Source: Thermanaeromonas sp. C210
Lineage (GTDB): Bacteria; Bacillota; DSM-521; Neomoorellales; Neomoorellaceae
Length of the DNA stretch: 64,000 bases
Assembly (NCBI RefSeq): GCF_013167955.1
Contig: NZ_BLWF01000001.1
Coordinates: forward strand, 744,001-808,000
Direction of reading: 5' to 3'
Part shown: in pieces, positions 17,223 to 25,554 of the stretch
How the letters are laid out: every line of letters begins with the position of its first letter
How positions within the stretch are numbered: the stretch's first letter is position 1
Made by a program: the position numbers and the translations under genes
The notes under the pieces: generated by a model
Database searches by the model: none
The model's input: the letters and a program-made list of their open reading frames with translations, nothing else
Told to the model about the DNA's origin: nothing

Positions 17223-19307
17223 ATGCTTATTATGTCCAGAAGGACGAAGTTTATTTTACAGGGGCTGCAAGCATTTTTTGAGACTTTAACCCGGTGGAGG
17301 AAAGCAGCATTGCCGCGGGAATTATCCTTGGGAAACGGGCGCTTGTTAATCAATTTCGATGGAAGATTTAATATGCGCGATCTCTACTATCCCTATGTGG
17401 GCTGGCCTAACCACATAAGCCATTTGGGCGGGGAAAAAAGCAGGATCGGCCTCTGGATCAATGGCGAGTTTACGTGGCTGGAAGAATCCGGTTGGGAGCT
17501 ACAGGTGGGCTACAAGCCGGGAACTTTGAACGGACGGGTCCAAGGGGTAAACAAGGCCCTGCAGGTGGCCCTGGAGATAGAGAACGGCGTCCACTACCGC
17601 TGGGACGTCTTTCTGGAGAAGGTAACGGTGCACAATCTGGCCCCCATTTACCGCGAAATCAGGTTATTTTTTTACCACGATTTCACCTTGAACGAATCTC
17701 CCCTGGGTGATACGGCTGCCTACCTCCCGGACCGGGGGGTAATCCTCCATTACAAACGCGGCCTCCATTTCCTCATTAACGGGCGGGCGGGCAGCGAGGG
17801 CTTCTTCCAGTACGCCACCGGCAACAAGCGGTTTCGCGGCGCAGAGGGCACCTGGAGGGACGCGGAAGACGGGCACCTGGAGGGCAACCCCATTCACCAC
17901 GGCTCCGTGGACAGCACGGCGAGTTTCCGCCTGTACCTGGCTCCGGGGGAAAAGGGAGAAGTGCGCTACTGGATCGCGGCAGGCCGGGATTGGCCCGAAG
18001 TAGCGCGTGCCAACGGGGTGGTGCTCTCCGCCGGCCTGGATCGCCTGCTGGCCGAGAACGGGGCCTACTGGCAGGCGTGGGCCCGCAAATACGACCGCGA
18101 TTTCGGCGACTTACCGCCACCGGTGGTGGATCTGTACTACCAGAGCCTTCTGGTGATCCGCACCCAGAGCGACAGCGGCGGCGCCATCTTGGCTGCCAGC
18201 GACAGCGACATTCTGTACGAGGCGCGGGACCACTACGGGTACTGCTGGCCGCGGGACGGCGCCCTGGTGGCGGCGGCCATGGACCAGGCAGGCTACCCCG
18301 AAGTCTCTTTTCCCTTTTATTATTATTGCTCCCGGGTCCTGGATCCCAGGGGATTTTTTTATCAAAAATACAATTCCGACGGCACCCTGGGTTCCAGCTG
18401 GCTACCGCCGGTACACGGTAAGAAGAGCATTATCCCCTTCCAGGAAGACGAAACCGCTCTGGTCCTCTGGGCCCTAGGTGAAGCCTGGAAAAAGTACCGG
18501 GACTGGCGCCTGATTAACGATCTCTACCATACCCTGGTCCGGCCGGCCGCAGAATTTCTCCTGTCCTACCGGGATGCCCGCACCGGCCTTCCCCTGCCCA
18601 GCTACGACCTGTGGGAGGAGCGCCGGGGCGTTTTCACCTTTACCGCCGCTTCGGTTTATGCCGGCCTTAAGGCCGCCGGTCTGCTGGCCCATTATGCCGG
18701 AAGGCCCGAGGAAAGGGATAAGTACCGGAGGGCGGCGGAACAAGTAAAGAGGGGAATAGGAGAACACCTGTATTCTCCCACCCTGGGACGCTTCGTGCGC
18801 GGTATCTATGGAGACGACGAAGGCCGGGCAAAAGTAGATCACGTCTTGGATGCCAGCCTGTTAATCTTGGGAGTCCTGGAGGTCTGGCCCGCGACGGATC
18901 CCCGCCTGCGGCGAACCGTCGAGGCTGTGAAACAGGGCCTCAGAGTCAACACCCAGGTGGGCGGTATCGCCCGCTATACAGGTGACTACTATTTCCGCCG
19001 CAGCGAAGATCTCCAGACCGTCCCCGGAAACCCGTGGTTCATCTGTACCCTGTGGCTGGCCATCTGCCTGGCCAAGGCGGCCCGGGGATTGGAAGAGCTA
19101 GAAGGGGCGCGCGGGATCTTAGAATGGGCGGCCGCCCGGGCCACCCCGGCCGGCATGCTGCCGGAACAGCTCCACCCTTACACCGGCGAACCCCTTTCCG
19201 TCTCGCCCCTTACCTGGTCCCACGCCACCTTTGTCAGCGCCGTAGAAACCTACCTGCGCTGCCGGCGGCAGCTCCAGGAAAGCGGCAGCCCCGGCGGTCA
19301 GCCCTGA
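17223..19307 (+). CDS. GH15-family glucoamylase-like hydrolase
   Basis: 694 residues, no signal peptide, so cytoplasmic. The N-terminal beta-sandwich (about 40-290) and C-terminal (alpha/alpha)6 barrel follow the bacterial GH15 plan. YDLWEERRG near residue 460 provides one catalytic Glu; MLPEQLHPYTGEP and TWSHATFV near 655-675 provide the second. GWPNHISHLGG near the start is also typical. TAAGGAG is eight bases before the ATG. It would release glucose from alpha-glucans or trehalose-like substrates, turning over what GH57 and GT4 make. Confidence 0.85.
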   Translation: MLIMSRRTKFILQGLQAFFETLTRWRKAALPRELSLGNGRLLINFDGRFNMRDLYYPYVGWPNHISHLGGEKSRIGLWINGEFTWLEESGWELQVGYKPGTLNGRVQGVNKALQVALEIENGVHYRWDVFLEKVTVHNLAPIYREIRLFFYHDFTLNESPLGDTAAYLPDRGVILHYKRGLHFLINGRAGSEGFFQYATGNKRFRGAEGTWRDAEDGHLEGNPIHHGSVDSTASFRLYLAPGEKGEVRYWIAAGRDWPEVARANGVVLSAGLDRLLAENGAYWQAWARKYDRDFGDLPPPVVDLYYQSLLVIRTQSDSGGAILAASDSDILYEARDHYGYCWPRDGALVAAAMDQAGYPEVSFPFYYYCSRVLDPRGFFYQKYNSDGTLGSSWLPPVHGKKSIIPFQEDETALVLWALGEAWKKYRDWRLINDLYHTLVRPAAEFLLSYRDARTGLPLPSYDLWEERRGVFTFTAASVYAGLKAAGLLAHYAGRPEERDKYRRAAEQVKRGIGEHLYSPTLGRFVRGIYGDDEGRAKVDHVLDASLLILGVLEVWPATDPRLRRTVEAVKQGLRVNTQVGGIARYTGDYYFRRSEDLQTVPGNPWFICTLWLAICLAKAARGLEELEGARGILEWAAARATPAGMLPEQLHPYTGEPLSVSPLTWSHATFVSAVETYLRCRRQLQESGSPGGQP

Positions 19308-19332
19308 TGTATCTCCACTTTTTAGCCGGGCA

Positions 19333-19533
19333 GATTTAGCTCCCGCTCGCTCCGTGAGCCTCGCGGACCAAACTTGCGCTCAATTTTCGGCCTCCGGCGG
19401 GGTTCCCGGCTCATTCGGCTTCCGTGCCTCAGGAGCCAGCCTCGGCCGTCCATGGCCTCGGCCCCGCCTTCGGCCTCAGTTTCGCTAAGTTTGGTCTTCC
19501 GCTCGGCTCAAGTCGCTCGCTTAGAGCTAAATC
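19333..19533. repeat. 201-bp imperfect inverted repeat element
   Basis: The ends GATTTAGCTC (19333-19342) and GAGCTAAATC (19524-19533) are exact inverses. Inside, TGAGCC and ACCAAACTT (19367-19375) pair with GGCTCA and AAGTTTGGT (19487-19495). A nested GC-rich core pairs GGCGGGG with CCCCGCC. No ORF with coding character is present. It could be a MITE-like element or a structured RNA. The rest of the 19308-19648 gap has no gene. Confidence 0.6.
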
Positions 19534-19648
19534 ACCCTCATCAAAACGGGGGGACATATAGGGGCCCGCCCGGGTGATTTTACGGTCCCGGTGTGATAGA
19601 ATACAACTGTATTCATTTCAGCAGCCGAGAACCCGGGAAGGTGAAGAA

Positions 19649-20344
19649 ATGCTGGCCAACCGTAAGCCCCCCTGGAAGTTAAAGGATGCCCTTTTAGTCC
19701 TGATCCTCCTGGTCGCCGCCGGGTACGGCTTTAGCCTGTTTTTGAGGTGGGCCCGTCCGTCCCTGTCCCTATCGCGGCAGTTCCTGCTGGCCGGCCTGGT
19801 CCAGGCCGTGGCGGTCCTGGGGGGCCTCCATTATGTAGTGCGCGTAAAGTACGGCGGCAGCCTGGCCCAGCTGGGCCTCAAGAGGCACCGGTTTGGACGA
19901 GCTTTCTTCCTGGGGGTGGTCGGGGGAACCGTCCTTTTTATCCTAGTGATCCTGGCCGGTGCCCTGCTGCAAAACCTCCTGCCCGACCCGGCTCCCCAGC
20001 CCTTTGCCGAACTCGTCCGCCGTGCCCGGAGCTTCAGGGATTTACTGGTACCCCTGTTTCTGGGCGCTTTCCTGGCTCCCCTGACGGAGGAGCTTTACTT
20101 CCGCGGCTTCCTTTATCCTATATTAAAGGCGCGGTACGGTCTCCTGGCCGGGCAGATCTTAAGCAGCCTGGTATTCGCCCTCCTGCACTTCGACTGGCTA
20201 CGGTTTTTGCCCCTGGCCATGGGAGGCCTGGGACTGGTCTACCTCTACGAGCGCAGCGGCTCCCTTATTACCCCGGTGGTGGCCCACGGGACCTGGAACA
20301 CCATCATGATCTTGATCATTTACGTCTCCCTGCACCTGGCCTGA
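19649..20344 (+). CDS. CPBP-family intramembrane metalloprotease
   Basis: 231 residues from ATG 19649 (GGAAGGTG upstream); the open frame reaches 19574 but has no ribosome site there. About six TM helices. Motif 1 EELYFRGFLYP near residue 150 has the two catalytic Glu and the Arg. Motif 2 is LHFDWL, and motif 3 is AHGTWNTI with His and Asn. The family includes CAAX-type proteases and Abi/bacteriocin-immunity proteins. Substrate unknown. A strong hairpin lies just after the stop. Confidence 0.82.
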   Translation: MLANRKPPWKLKDALLVLILLVAAGYGFSLFLRWARPSLSLSRQFLLAGLVQAVAVLGGLHYVVRVKYGGSLAQLGLKRHRFGRAFFLGVVGGTVLFILVILAGALLQNLLPDPAPQPFAELVRRARSFRDLLVPLFLGAFLAPLTEELYFRGFLYPILKARYGLLAGQILSSLVFALLHFDWLRFLPLAMGGLGLVYLYERSGSLITPVVAHGTWNTIMILIIYVSLHLA

Positions 20345-20356
20345 TCCTGTTTCCCC

Positions 20357-20399
20357 TTAAGAATATCTCCACCATATTATATGGGGGAGGTATTCTTAA
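20357..20399 (+). promoter_or_regulatory. Hairpin burying the ribosome site of the next gene
   Basis: TTAAGAATA (20357-20365) pairs exactly with TATTCTTAA, which runs into the first base of the ATG at 20399. TCTCC then pairs with GGAGG of the Shine-Dalgarno. The stem is about 14-16 pairs with an AT-rich loop. It could serve as a terminator for the CPBP gene, or as a temperature- or factor-dependent translation switch. Confidence 0.55.
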
Positions 20400-21379
20400 T
20401 GAAGAGGATGCTACAAGAGGAAGCCGGGTGGATCCTGGGGACCCACCAACTTCTTTCCGGAGCTATCGTTACTCGCTATCCGGGGAGGCCGCGGATCGTT
20501 CCCTATTTCGCCCACCTCGCTTTATACGGCGTCCTGGCGGCAGGAAATTACGGAGATAGGGTCCGGGCCTACCTTGAATGGTATGTAGCCCACCTGGAGC
20601 GCCCGGACCGTTTCGGCCTTTACGGAACGGTTTACGATTACCTTGTCGCGGCCGACGGCCGGGAAATACCCGAGGAAGGGTACGACTCCTCGGATTCCTA
20701 CGCGGCTACTTTTTTGAGCCTGGTACGGCGTTATTACGAGGCCACCGGGGACCGGGCCTGGGTGCAGGCCCACCGGGAAGAGTTAGAAACGGTGGCGGGA
20801 GCCATGCTGGCCACCGAGCAGAAGGACGGCCTCACCCTGGCCCGGCCGGACTGGCCGGTAAAGTACCTAATGGACAACTGCGAAGTATACCAGGGCCTTA
20901 TGGATTACGCCGCCCTGCAGGAAGAAGTGTGGGGGGATGCAGACCGGGCCGGCTTTTACCGCCGGAAAGCCTCGAGGGTAGCCGAAAGCATCCAGCGTAA
21001 AATGTGGGTCGGAGAAGGCTTCAGCCCGGCCCTTTATGCCGCCGGGCTGCGCTTGCGGCCCAACTGGAAGAATTGGTATCCCGATGCCCTGGCCCAGCTG
21101 TTCCCCATCACCTGCGGCCTTCTGGAGCCGGGTAGCTCCCAGGCCCGGCAAATTTACCGCTCCTTTTTGCGCAACTACCCTTCCTGGCACCTCGTCCCTT
21201 CCTCCACGGCCTTCACCTCTCCCCTGGTGGCCTGGGCGGCAGCCCTGGTGGGCGATGAGGAACGGCTTTCGACATACTTCCGGGAGGTACGAGAAAAAGT
21301 TATTGGCGCCGGGCGCCCGTGGCCGTGGCATGCTGCCGAATCCGGCGTTCTTGCCGTGGCCCTCCGCCTGTGCTTGTAA
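20399..21379 (+). CDS. Six-hairpin glycosidase-like protein
   Basis: 326 residues from ATG 20399 (GGGGGAGGT ribosome site); an in-frame ATG at 20381 lies in the hairpin loop. Repeated helical segments with aromatic/acidic motifs (EGYDSSDSYAATFLSLV, WPVKYLMDNCEVYQGLMDYA, WPWHAAESGVLAVA) resemble (alpha/alpha)6-barrel glycosidases. I cannot place it in a CAZy family. No signal peptide, so cytoplasmic. Its neighbours suggest a carbohydrate substrate. Confidence 0.55.
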   Translation: MKRMLQEEAGWILGTHQLLSGAIVTRYPGRPRIVPYFAHLALYGVLAAGNYGDRVRAYLEWYVAHLERPDRFGLYGTVYDYLVAADGREIPEEGYDSSDSYAATFLSLVRRYYEATGDRAWVQAHREELETVAGAMLATEQKDGLTLARPDWPVKYLMDNCEVYQGLMDYAALQEEVWGDADRAGFYRRKASRVAESIQRKMWVGEGFSPALYAAGLRLRPNWKNWYPDALAQLFPITCGLLEPGSSQARQIYRSFLRNYPSWHLVPSSTAFTSPLVAWAAALVGDEERLSTYFREVREKVIGAGRPWPWHAAESGVLAVALRLCL

Positions 21380-21411
21380 GAGCAGCATACAGTATACATG
21401 CGCCCCCTCCG

Positions 21412-21441
21412 TTGACGGGTTTTGTAGGTTTGTGGTATATT
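21412..21441 (+). promoter_or_regulatory. Sigma-A promoter of pckA
   Basis: TTGACG (21412-21417), an 18-base spacer, then TATATT (21436-21441). The pckA ATG follows 40 bases later. The six-hairpin gene upstream ends at 21379, so pckA is separately promoted. Confidence 0.65.
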
Positions 21442-21481
21442 GCTTTCGGCTTGGGAGAGTTCAAGGGGGAAGGGAAGAGCA

Positions 21482-23035
21482 ATGGAGCTATACAATGCAG
21501 GCAAAATTTATCGCAATCTTTCGGTAGCCAGATTGGTCGAAGCAGCCCTGGCGAGGGGAGAGGGCATTTTAGCCAGCAACGGCGCGCTGGTTGTCAACAC
21601 CGGCAAGTACACCGGGCGTTCCCCCAACGACAGGTTCATCGTCGACCTGCCTTCGGTGCACGATAAGATCAACTGGAACAACATAAACCGTCCCTTCGAG
21701 GTCGAAAAATACCGCCGCCTCTACCGGCGGCTGACAGCCTACCTCCAGAAGAGGGACCTTTTCATTTTTGACGGGTTTGTTGGCGCCGATCCCCGTTTCC
21801 GCCTGCCGGTGAGGGTGATCAACGAACTGGCGTGGCAGAATCTCTTCGTCCACCAGCTCTTTATCCGGCCCACCCCGGAAGAACTGGCCGCCCACCGGCC
21901 CCAGTTTACGGTAATCTGCGCCCCGGGCTTTAACGCCGAACCGGAACTGGACGGCACGCGCTCGGAGGCTTTCATTATTTTAAACCTCGAAGAGAAGCTG
22001 ATAATCATCGGCGGCACGAGCTATGCCGGAGAAATGAAAAAGTCGGTATTCACGGTAATGAACTACCTCCTGCCCCAGCAGGGGGTGTTTCCCATGCACT
22101 GTTCCGCCAATGTAGGCGCTGACGGCGACACCGCCCTGTTTTTCGGCCTTTCCGGCACGGGCAAGACTACCCTGTCGGCCGATCCCCAGCGGCGGCTCAT
22201 CGGCGATGACGAGCACGGGTGGTCGGAGGACGGGATCTTCAATTTTGAGGGCGGCTGCTACGCCAAGTGCATTTGCCTTTCAGCGGAAAACGAGCCCCAG
22301 ATCTGGAACGCCATCCGCTTCGGTGCGGTTTTGGAGAACGTTGTGGTAGATGAAGAAACCCGGGTGCCCGCTTACGATTGTGCCGACTTCACGGAAAATA
22401 CCAGAGCCGCGTACCCGGTGGACTTCATCCCCGGAGCCGTGATCCCCGGCATGGGCGGCCATCCCCGGACCATCGTATTTTTGGCGGCTGATGCCTTCGG
22501 CGTCCTGCCCCCCATTGCTAAACTTACTAAGGAGCAGGCCATGTACCACTTCCTCTCCGGCTACACCAGCAAGCTGGCGGGGACGGAGAGGGGAGTAACT
22601 TCCCCCGAAGCGACCTTTTCCACCTGCTTCGGCGCTCCCTTCTTGCCCCTGGCCCCGGCGGTGTATGCCCGGATGCTGGGGGAAAAGTTGGAGGAGCATA
22701 AGACCAATGTGTACTTGGTTAACACCGGCTGGTCCGGTGGGCCCTACGGGGTGGGCCGGCGCATGAGCATAAATTATACCCGCGCCATGGTGACGGCCGC
22801 CTTAAAGGGAGAGCTGGAGAAGGTGGAGTTGGAGCCGGACCCCATCTTTAGGGTCCTGGTCCCCGTAAGCTGCCCCGGGGTGCCGCCGGAAATCTTAAAG
22901 CCGCGCAATACCTGGCAGGATCCCCAGGCTTACGATGACATGGCCCGCAAGCTGGCCCGGCTTTTTGCCGAGAATTTTGCCCAGTTTGAGGGGGTGGCCC
23001 CGGAAGTAGCTGCCGCCGGTCCCCAAGTTTCTTAG
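21482..23035 (+). CDS. pckA: ATP-dependent phosphoenolpyruvate carboxykinase
   Basis: 517 residues from ATG 21482 with GGGGAAGGGA upstream; the frame is open from 21440. The kinase P-loop [14 protein letters not shown] lies near residue 225, followed by LIGDDEHGW, which binds metal. [14 protein letters not shown] and [14 protein letters not shown] are further signatures of the ATP-type enzyme. It interconverts oxaloacetate + ATP with PEP + CO2 + ADP. A promoter is directly upstream and a strong terminator follows, so it is monocistronic. Confidence 0.95.
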   Translation: MELYNAGKIYRNLSVARLVEAALARGEGILASNGALVVNTGKYTGRSPNDRFIVDLPSVHDKINWNNINRPFEVEKYRRLYRRLTAYLQKRDLFIFDGFVGADPRFRLPVRVINELAWQNLFVHQLFIRPTPEELAAHRPQFTVICAPGFNAEPELDGTRSEAFIILNLEEKLIIIGGTSYAGEMKKSVFTVMNYLLPQQGVFPMHCSANVGADGDTALFFGLSGTGKTTLSADPQRRLIGDDEHGWSEDGIFNFEGGCYAKCICLSAENEPQIWNAIRFGAVLENVVVDEETRVPAYDCADFTENTRAAYPVDFIPGAVIPGMGGHPRTIVFLAADAFGVLPPIAKLTKEQAMYHFLSGYTSKLAGTERGVTSPEATFSTCFGAPFLPLAPAVYARMLGEKLEEHKTNVYLVNTGWSGGPYGVGRRMSINYTRAMVTAALKGELEKVELEPDPIFRVLVPVSCPGVPPEILKPRNTWQDPQAYDDMARKLARLFAENFAQFEGVAPEVAAAGPQVS

Positions 23036-23135
23036 AAGAAAGGTATCCCGGTTTTTAGTGGGAGGGCCTGCTGGGCCCTGAGAGCGTGCGCCGGGCAAGC
23101 AGGCGAGCTTTAAGACTTTGGATACGCAGTTAGAA

Positions 23136-23163
23136 AACCCCCTAACCCCCGGGGTAGGGGGTT
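23136..23163. terminator. Bidirectional terminator after pckA
   Basis: AACCCCCTA (23136-23144) pairs perfectly with TAGGGGGTT (23155-23163). It is followed by AATTTCTTT on the plus strand and bounded by AAAA on the other side. It lies between two convergent genes. Confidence 0.75.
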
Positions 23164-23216
23164 AATTTCTTTATCCCTGAACATAGAGGAGCGCGGGCCC
23201 GGGGGAGGCCTCAACC

Positions 23217-23453
23217 TCAATGCACCGCATTGGATATGGTAACCACCATGCTTACTTCTCCCGACCTGCTGGCCTCCTCAAACATTTTGCGCAGCCCCTT
23301 CCACACTTCCTCCTCAGAACCGTGGAGGTGGGTGCTTAGGGAACCCACGGAGTAATCGATGTTTTCCCGGGCCAGCATCTCAATGGAGGCGTTGATTATT
23401 TCGCTGGCCCTGGTAGTCTTTTGGGGGTAGAGACTTACTTCTGCGCAGATCAA
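23217..23453 (-). CDS. MTH1187/YkoF-type thiamine-binding-like protein (DUF77)
   Basis: 78 residues. I start at TTG 23453, eight bases after AAGGAGG, giving LICAEVSLYPQKTTRASEII. The open frame continues to 23807 only as antisense of nth. The pattern, with a repeated half-ferredoxin fold and the conserved STHLHGSEEEVWKGL and SMVVTISN, matches the DUF77/MTH1187 family, some of which bind thiamine or hydroxymethylpyrimidine. Role here unknown. It is divergent from nth with overlapping upstream regions. Confidence 0.75.
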   Translation of the reverse strand: MICAEVSLYPQKTTRASEIINASIEMLARENIDYSVGSLSTHLHGSEEEVWKGLRKMFEEASRSGEVSMVVTISNAVH

Positions 23454-23510
23454 CCGCGAACCCTCCTTGGCGGATTTTTCTATATAGTTTCTTACGGAGT
23501 GGAAAGGTTT

Positions 23511-24152
23511 ATGCAACCGGTAGAGGTGCAGGCTGTTTTGCAGGCCCTGGAACGGGCCTATCCCCATGCGGGACCTCAGCTGAAATTTGAGAACCCCTTT
23601 CAACTGCTGGTGGCCGCCATCCTGTCGGCCCAGACCACGGACAAACAGGTTAATAAAGTCACCGCAAGGCTTTTCGCTAAATATCCCACTCCCCGGGATC
23701 TGGCCCAGGTTTCCCCGGACGAGCTGGAAGAAGACATCAAGTCCCTGGGCCTTTTCCGCTCCAAGAGCCGCAACCTGGTGGCGGCGGCCAAAATGCTGCT
23801 GGCCCAATACGGCGGAGAAGTGCCCCAGAGCCGGGAGGAACTCATGGCCCTGCCGGGAGTGGGGCGCAAGGTGGCCAATGTGGTCTTAAGCCAGGCCTTC
23901 GGCAGGGATGTCATCGCCGTGGACACCCACGTTTTCCGGGTGACCAATAGAATAGGGCTGGTCCGGGCCAGGACCCCGGAAGAGGCCGAGGAGCAGCTCA
24001 CCGCCATCCTGCCCCCCGGTTCCCGGGGACGAGCCCACCACCTTTTCATCTTTCACGGCCGCTACTGCTGCCTGGCCCGCAGTCCCCGGTGCGGGGAATG
24101 CCCCGTCCGCGGCTACTGCCGTTACTGCGACGGGCATCACGGGAAAAGTTGA
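23511..24152 (+). CDS. nth: Endonuclease III
   Basis: 213 residues from ATG 23511. LSAQTTDKQVNKVT and the helix-hairpin-helix LMALPGVGRKVANVVL contain the catalytic Lys; IAVDTHVFRVTNR holds the catalytic Asp. The C-terminal Cys-x6-Cys-x2-Cys-x5-Cys (in CLARSPRCGECPVRGYC) binds the [4Fe-4S] cluster. It is a DNA glycosylase/AP lyase for oxidised pyrimidines, base excision repair. Length is standard. Confidence 0.95.
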   Translation: MQPVEVQAVLQALERAYPHAGPQLKFENPFQLLVAAILSAQTTDKQVNKVTARLFAKYPTPRDLAQVSPDELEEDIKSLGLFRSKSRNLVAAAKMLLAQYGGEVPQSREELMALPGVGRKVANVVLSQAFGRDVIAVDTHVFRVTNRIGLVRARTPEEAEEQLTAILPPGSRGRAHHLFIFHGRYCCLARSPRCGECPVRGYCRYCDGHHGKS

Positions 24153-24189
24153 TGCAGATCACTTACAGGGAGGCGGAAGGGCGGGTAGA

Positions 24190-24603
24190 ATGGGGGGCGA
24201 AAAGCAGCAGAAGGGAGCGGATTTGGCTGTGAAACGTAAGATAGTACGTATCGACGAGGAACTCTGCACCGGGTGCGGCCTCTGCGTTACGCCTTGTGCG
24301 GAAGGGGCCATAGAAATAGTCGACGGCAAGGCCAAGGTGCTGCGGGAGGAACTCTGCGACGGCGCCGGCGTCTGCCTTCCCATCTGTCCCGTAGGCGCCC
24401 TATCCATTGAAGAGCGGGAGGCGCCTGCCTTTGACCCGGAGGCTGCCGCCGCCAACCTGGCGGCCAAGAGGGCCAGGGGAGAAAGGGTAGCGTGTTTCCG
24501 CTGCGGCGCCGGCGAGGAGGAAGCAGTGCTCCTTTTCGCCCGTCACCGCGGGGAGAGCACCTGGGTGTGCACCCGCTGCCTGCCCGTCCTCATCCACGGT
24601 TAG
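24190..24603 (+). CDS. Ferredoxin with C-terminal CxxC motifs
   Basis: 137 residues; start may be ATG 24190 or TTG 24223 (AAGGGAG upstream). The N-terminal half has one complete [4Fe-4S] motif CTGCGLCVTPC and a second, CDGAGVCLPICP, missing one cysteine, a pattern common in a class of clostridial ferredoxins. The last 40 residues add CFRC and CTRC pairs, which could bind zinc or iron. It is probably a cytoplasmic electron carrier. A terminator follows directly. Confidence 0.75.
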   Translation: MGGEKQQKGADLAVKRKIVRIDEELCTGCGLCVTPCAEGAIEIVDGKAKVLREELCDGAGVCLPICPVGALSIEEREAPAFDPEAAAANLAAKRARGERVACFRCGAGEEEAVLLFARHRGESTWVCTRCLPVLIHG

Positions 24604-24619
24604 GCAGGAGGTGTTGGCT

Positions 24620-24646
24620 AAAAGGCCGGGGATTTCCCGGCCTTTT
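24620..24646 (+). terminator. Rho-independent terminator after the ferredoxin gene
   Basis: AAAAGGCCGGG (24620-24630) pairs with CCCGGCCTTTT (24636-24646) over a five-base loop. It is flanked by A and T runs, so it works in either direction. Confidence 0.85.
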
Positions 24647-24727
24647 GGCGTCTTGGGGGGGCCCTTACCTCACGCCTCCCCGCCCACAGCGAGAATGTGC
24701 TGAAAGACGACTTGATCCATCACGCGG

Positions 24728-24748
24728 GTAAGTGATACACTTGCTTAC
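24728..24748. promoter_or_regulatory. Dyad operator before the RHH antitoxin gene
   Basis: GTAAG (24728-24732) and CTTAC (24744-24748) flank an inner AAGTG-ATA-CACTT palindrome. The dyad ends 15 bases before the antitoxin ATG. Toxin-antitoxin operons of this type are usually autorepressed at such sites. Confidence 0.5.
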
Positions 24749-24763
24749 GTGGAGGTGGAGCAT

Positions 24764-25003
24764 ATGGAGTACCAGAATGTTACTCTTTCTCTGCCTAAGG
24801 AGGTGCTACGCCGGGCAAAACATATCGCTATCGAGCGGGGAACCTCGCTCTCGGGGCTTCTCACCCAGCTACTCGAGGACCTTACGCGCAGGGAAGACGA
24901 GTACCGCAAGGCAAAGGAGTGTCACCTGGCCATGCTGGACCAGTTTGACCTGGCAACGAAGGGAAACGTTACATGGACCAGGAGCGATCTCTATGAGCGG
25001 TGA
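24764..25003 (+). CDS. Ribbon-helix-helix antitoxin
   Basis: 79 residues from ATG 24764 (GGAGGTGG five bases upstream). YQNVTLSLPKEVLRRAKHIAIERGTS is a ribbon-helix-helix DNA-binding fold, followed by a charged C-terminus (RREDEYRKAKECHL) suited to binding the toxin. It overlaps the PIN gene by 11 bases, the antitoxin-first order. A dyad upstream fits autorepression. Confidence 0.82.
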   Translation: MEYQNVTLSLPKEVLRRAKHIAIERGTSLSGLLTQLLEDLTRREDEYRKAKECHLAMLDQFDLATKGNVTWTRSDLYER

Positions 25004-25445
25004 AAATGCCGAACGGCAATTTGTGGATACCAACGTGTGGGTTTATGCCCACGATACTTCAGCAGGAGAAAGGCATGCCCGGGCTAAAGCATTGATTACC
25101 GAATTATGGCAATCGGGCAACGGCTGCCTCAGCGTACAGGTATTGCAGGATTTCTACGTGACGGTAACCCAAAAAGTCCGGAAGCCGCTTTCGCCGGAAA
25201 CGGCAGCACGGATCATTGAGTATCTATCGAACTGGCGCGTGCACACGCCGGATGCCCGTGACGTGCTTGCGGCCATCAATATTCAACAGAGGTACGGGAT
25301 ATCCTTTTGGGACGCCATGATTATTCGGAGCGCTGAGGCACTGGATTGCAGAGTGATTTGGTCTGAAGACTTGAATCCTGGACAGTATTATGGCGAAGTG
25401 AAGGTTGTAAATCCCTTTTCTTGTGGAAACACCAAGGGCTCATGA
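24993..25445 (+). CDS. PIN-domain toxin
   Basis: 150 residues from ATG 24993 (GGAG eight bases upstream). QFVDTNVWVYAHD holds the first PIN acidic residue, and YGISFWDAMIIRSAEALDCRVIWSEDLNPGQ the later acidic triad (D in WDAM, E/D in SEDL). It is predicted to be a metal-dependent RNase, and it appears intact. A group II intron 3' fragment begins right after the stop. Confidence 0.85.
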   Translation: MSGENAERQFVDTNVWVYAHDTSAGERHARAKALITELWQSGNGCLSVQVLQDFYVTVTQKVRKPLSPETAARIIEYLSNWRVHTPDARDVLAAINIQQRYGISFWDAMIIRSAEALDCRVIWSEDLNPGQYYGEVKVVNPFSCGNTKGS

Positions 25446-25465
25446 GCCTAGCCGAGCGGTACTTG

Positions 25466-25554
25466 GAACTTCGTAGCGCCTTATGAACCGCCGTATACGG
25501 AACGGTACATATGGTGGGGTGGGGGACGGGGTTAGCCGCCCCCTCCCACCCGAT
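25466..25554 (+). mobile_element. Group II intron 3' end (domains V and VI), orphan
   Basis: CCGCCGTAT (25488-25496 region) pairs with ATATGGTGG (25509-25517) to give the domain V stem with a CGC catalytic triad. GGGGACGGGG/CCCCCTCCC forms a domain VI stem ending CCCGAT at 25554. This matches class C introns. No reverse transcriptase gene is present, so it is a remnant. It sits between a PIN gene and the stop of aconitase. Confidence 0.65.

Noticed and set aside
23454-23807. N-terminal extension of the DUF77 protein to 23807
   Set aside because: That part is antisense to nth, and a Shine-Dalgarno with TTG at 23453 gives the family's normal start.
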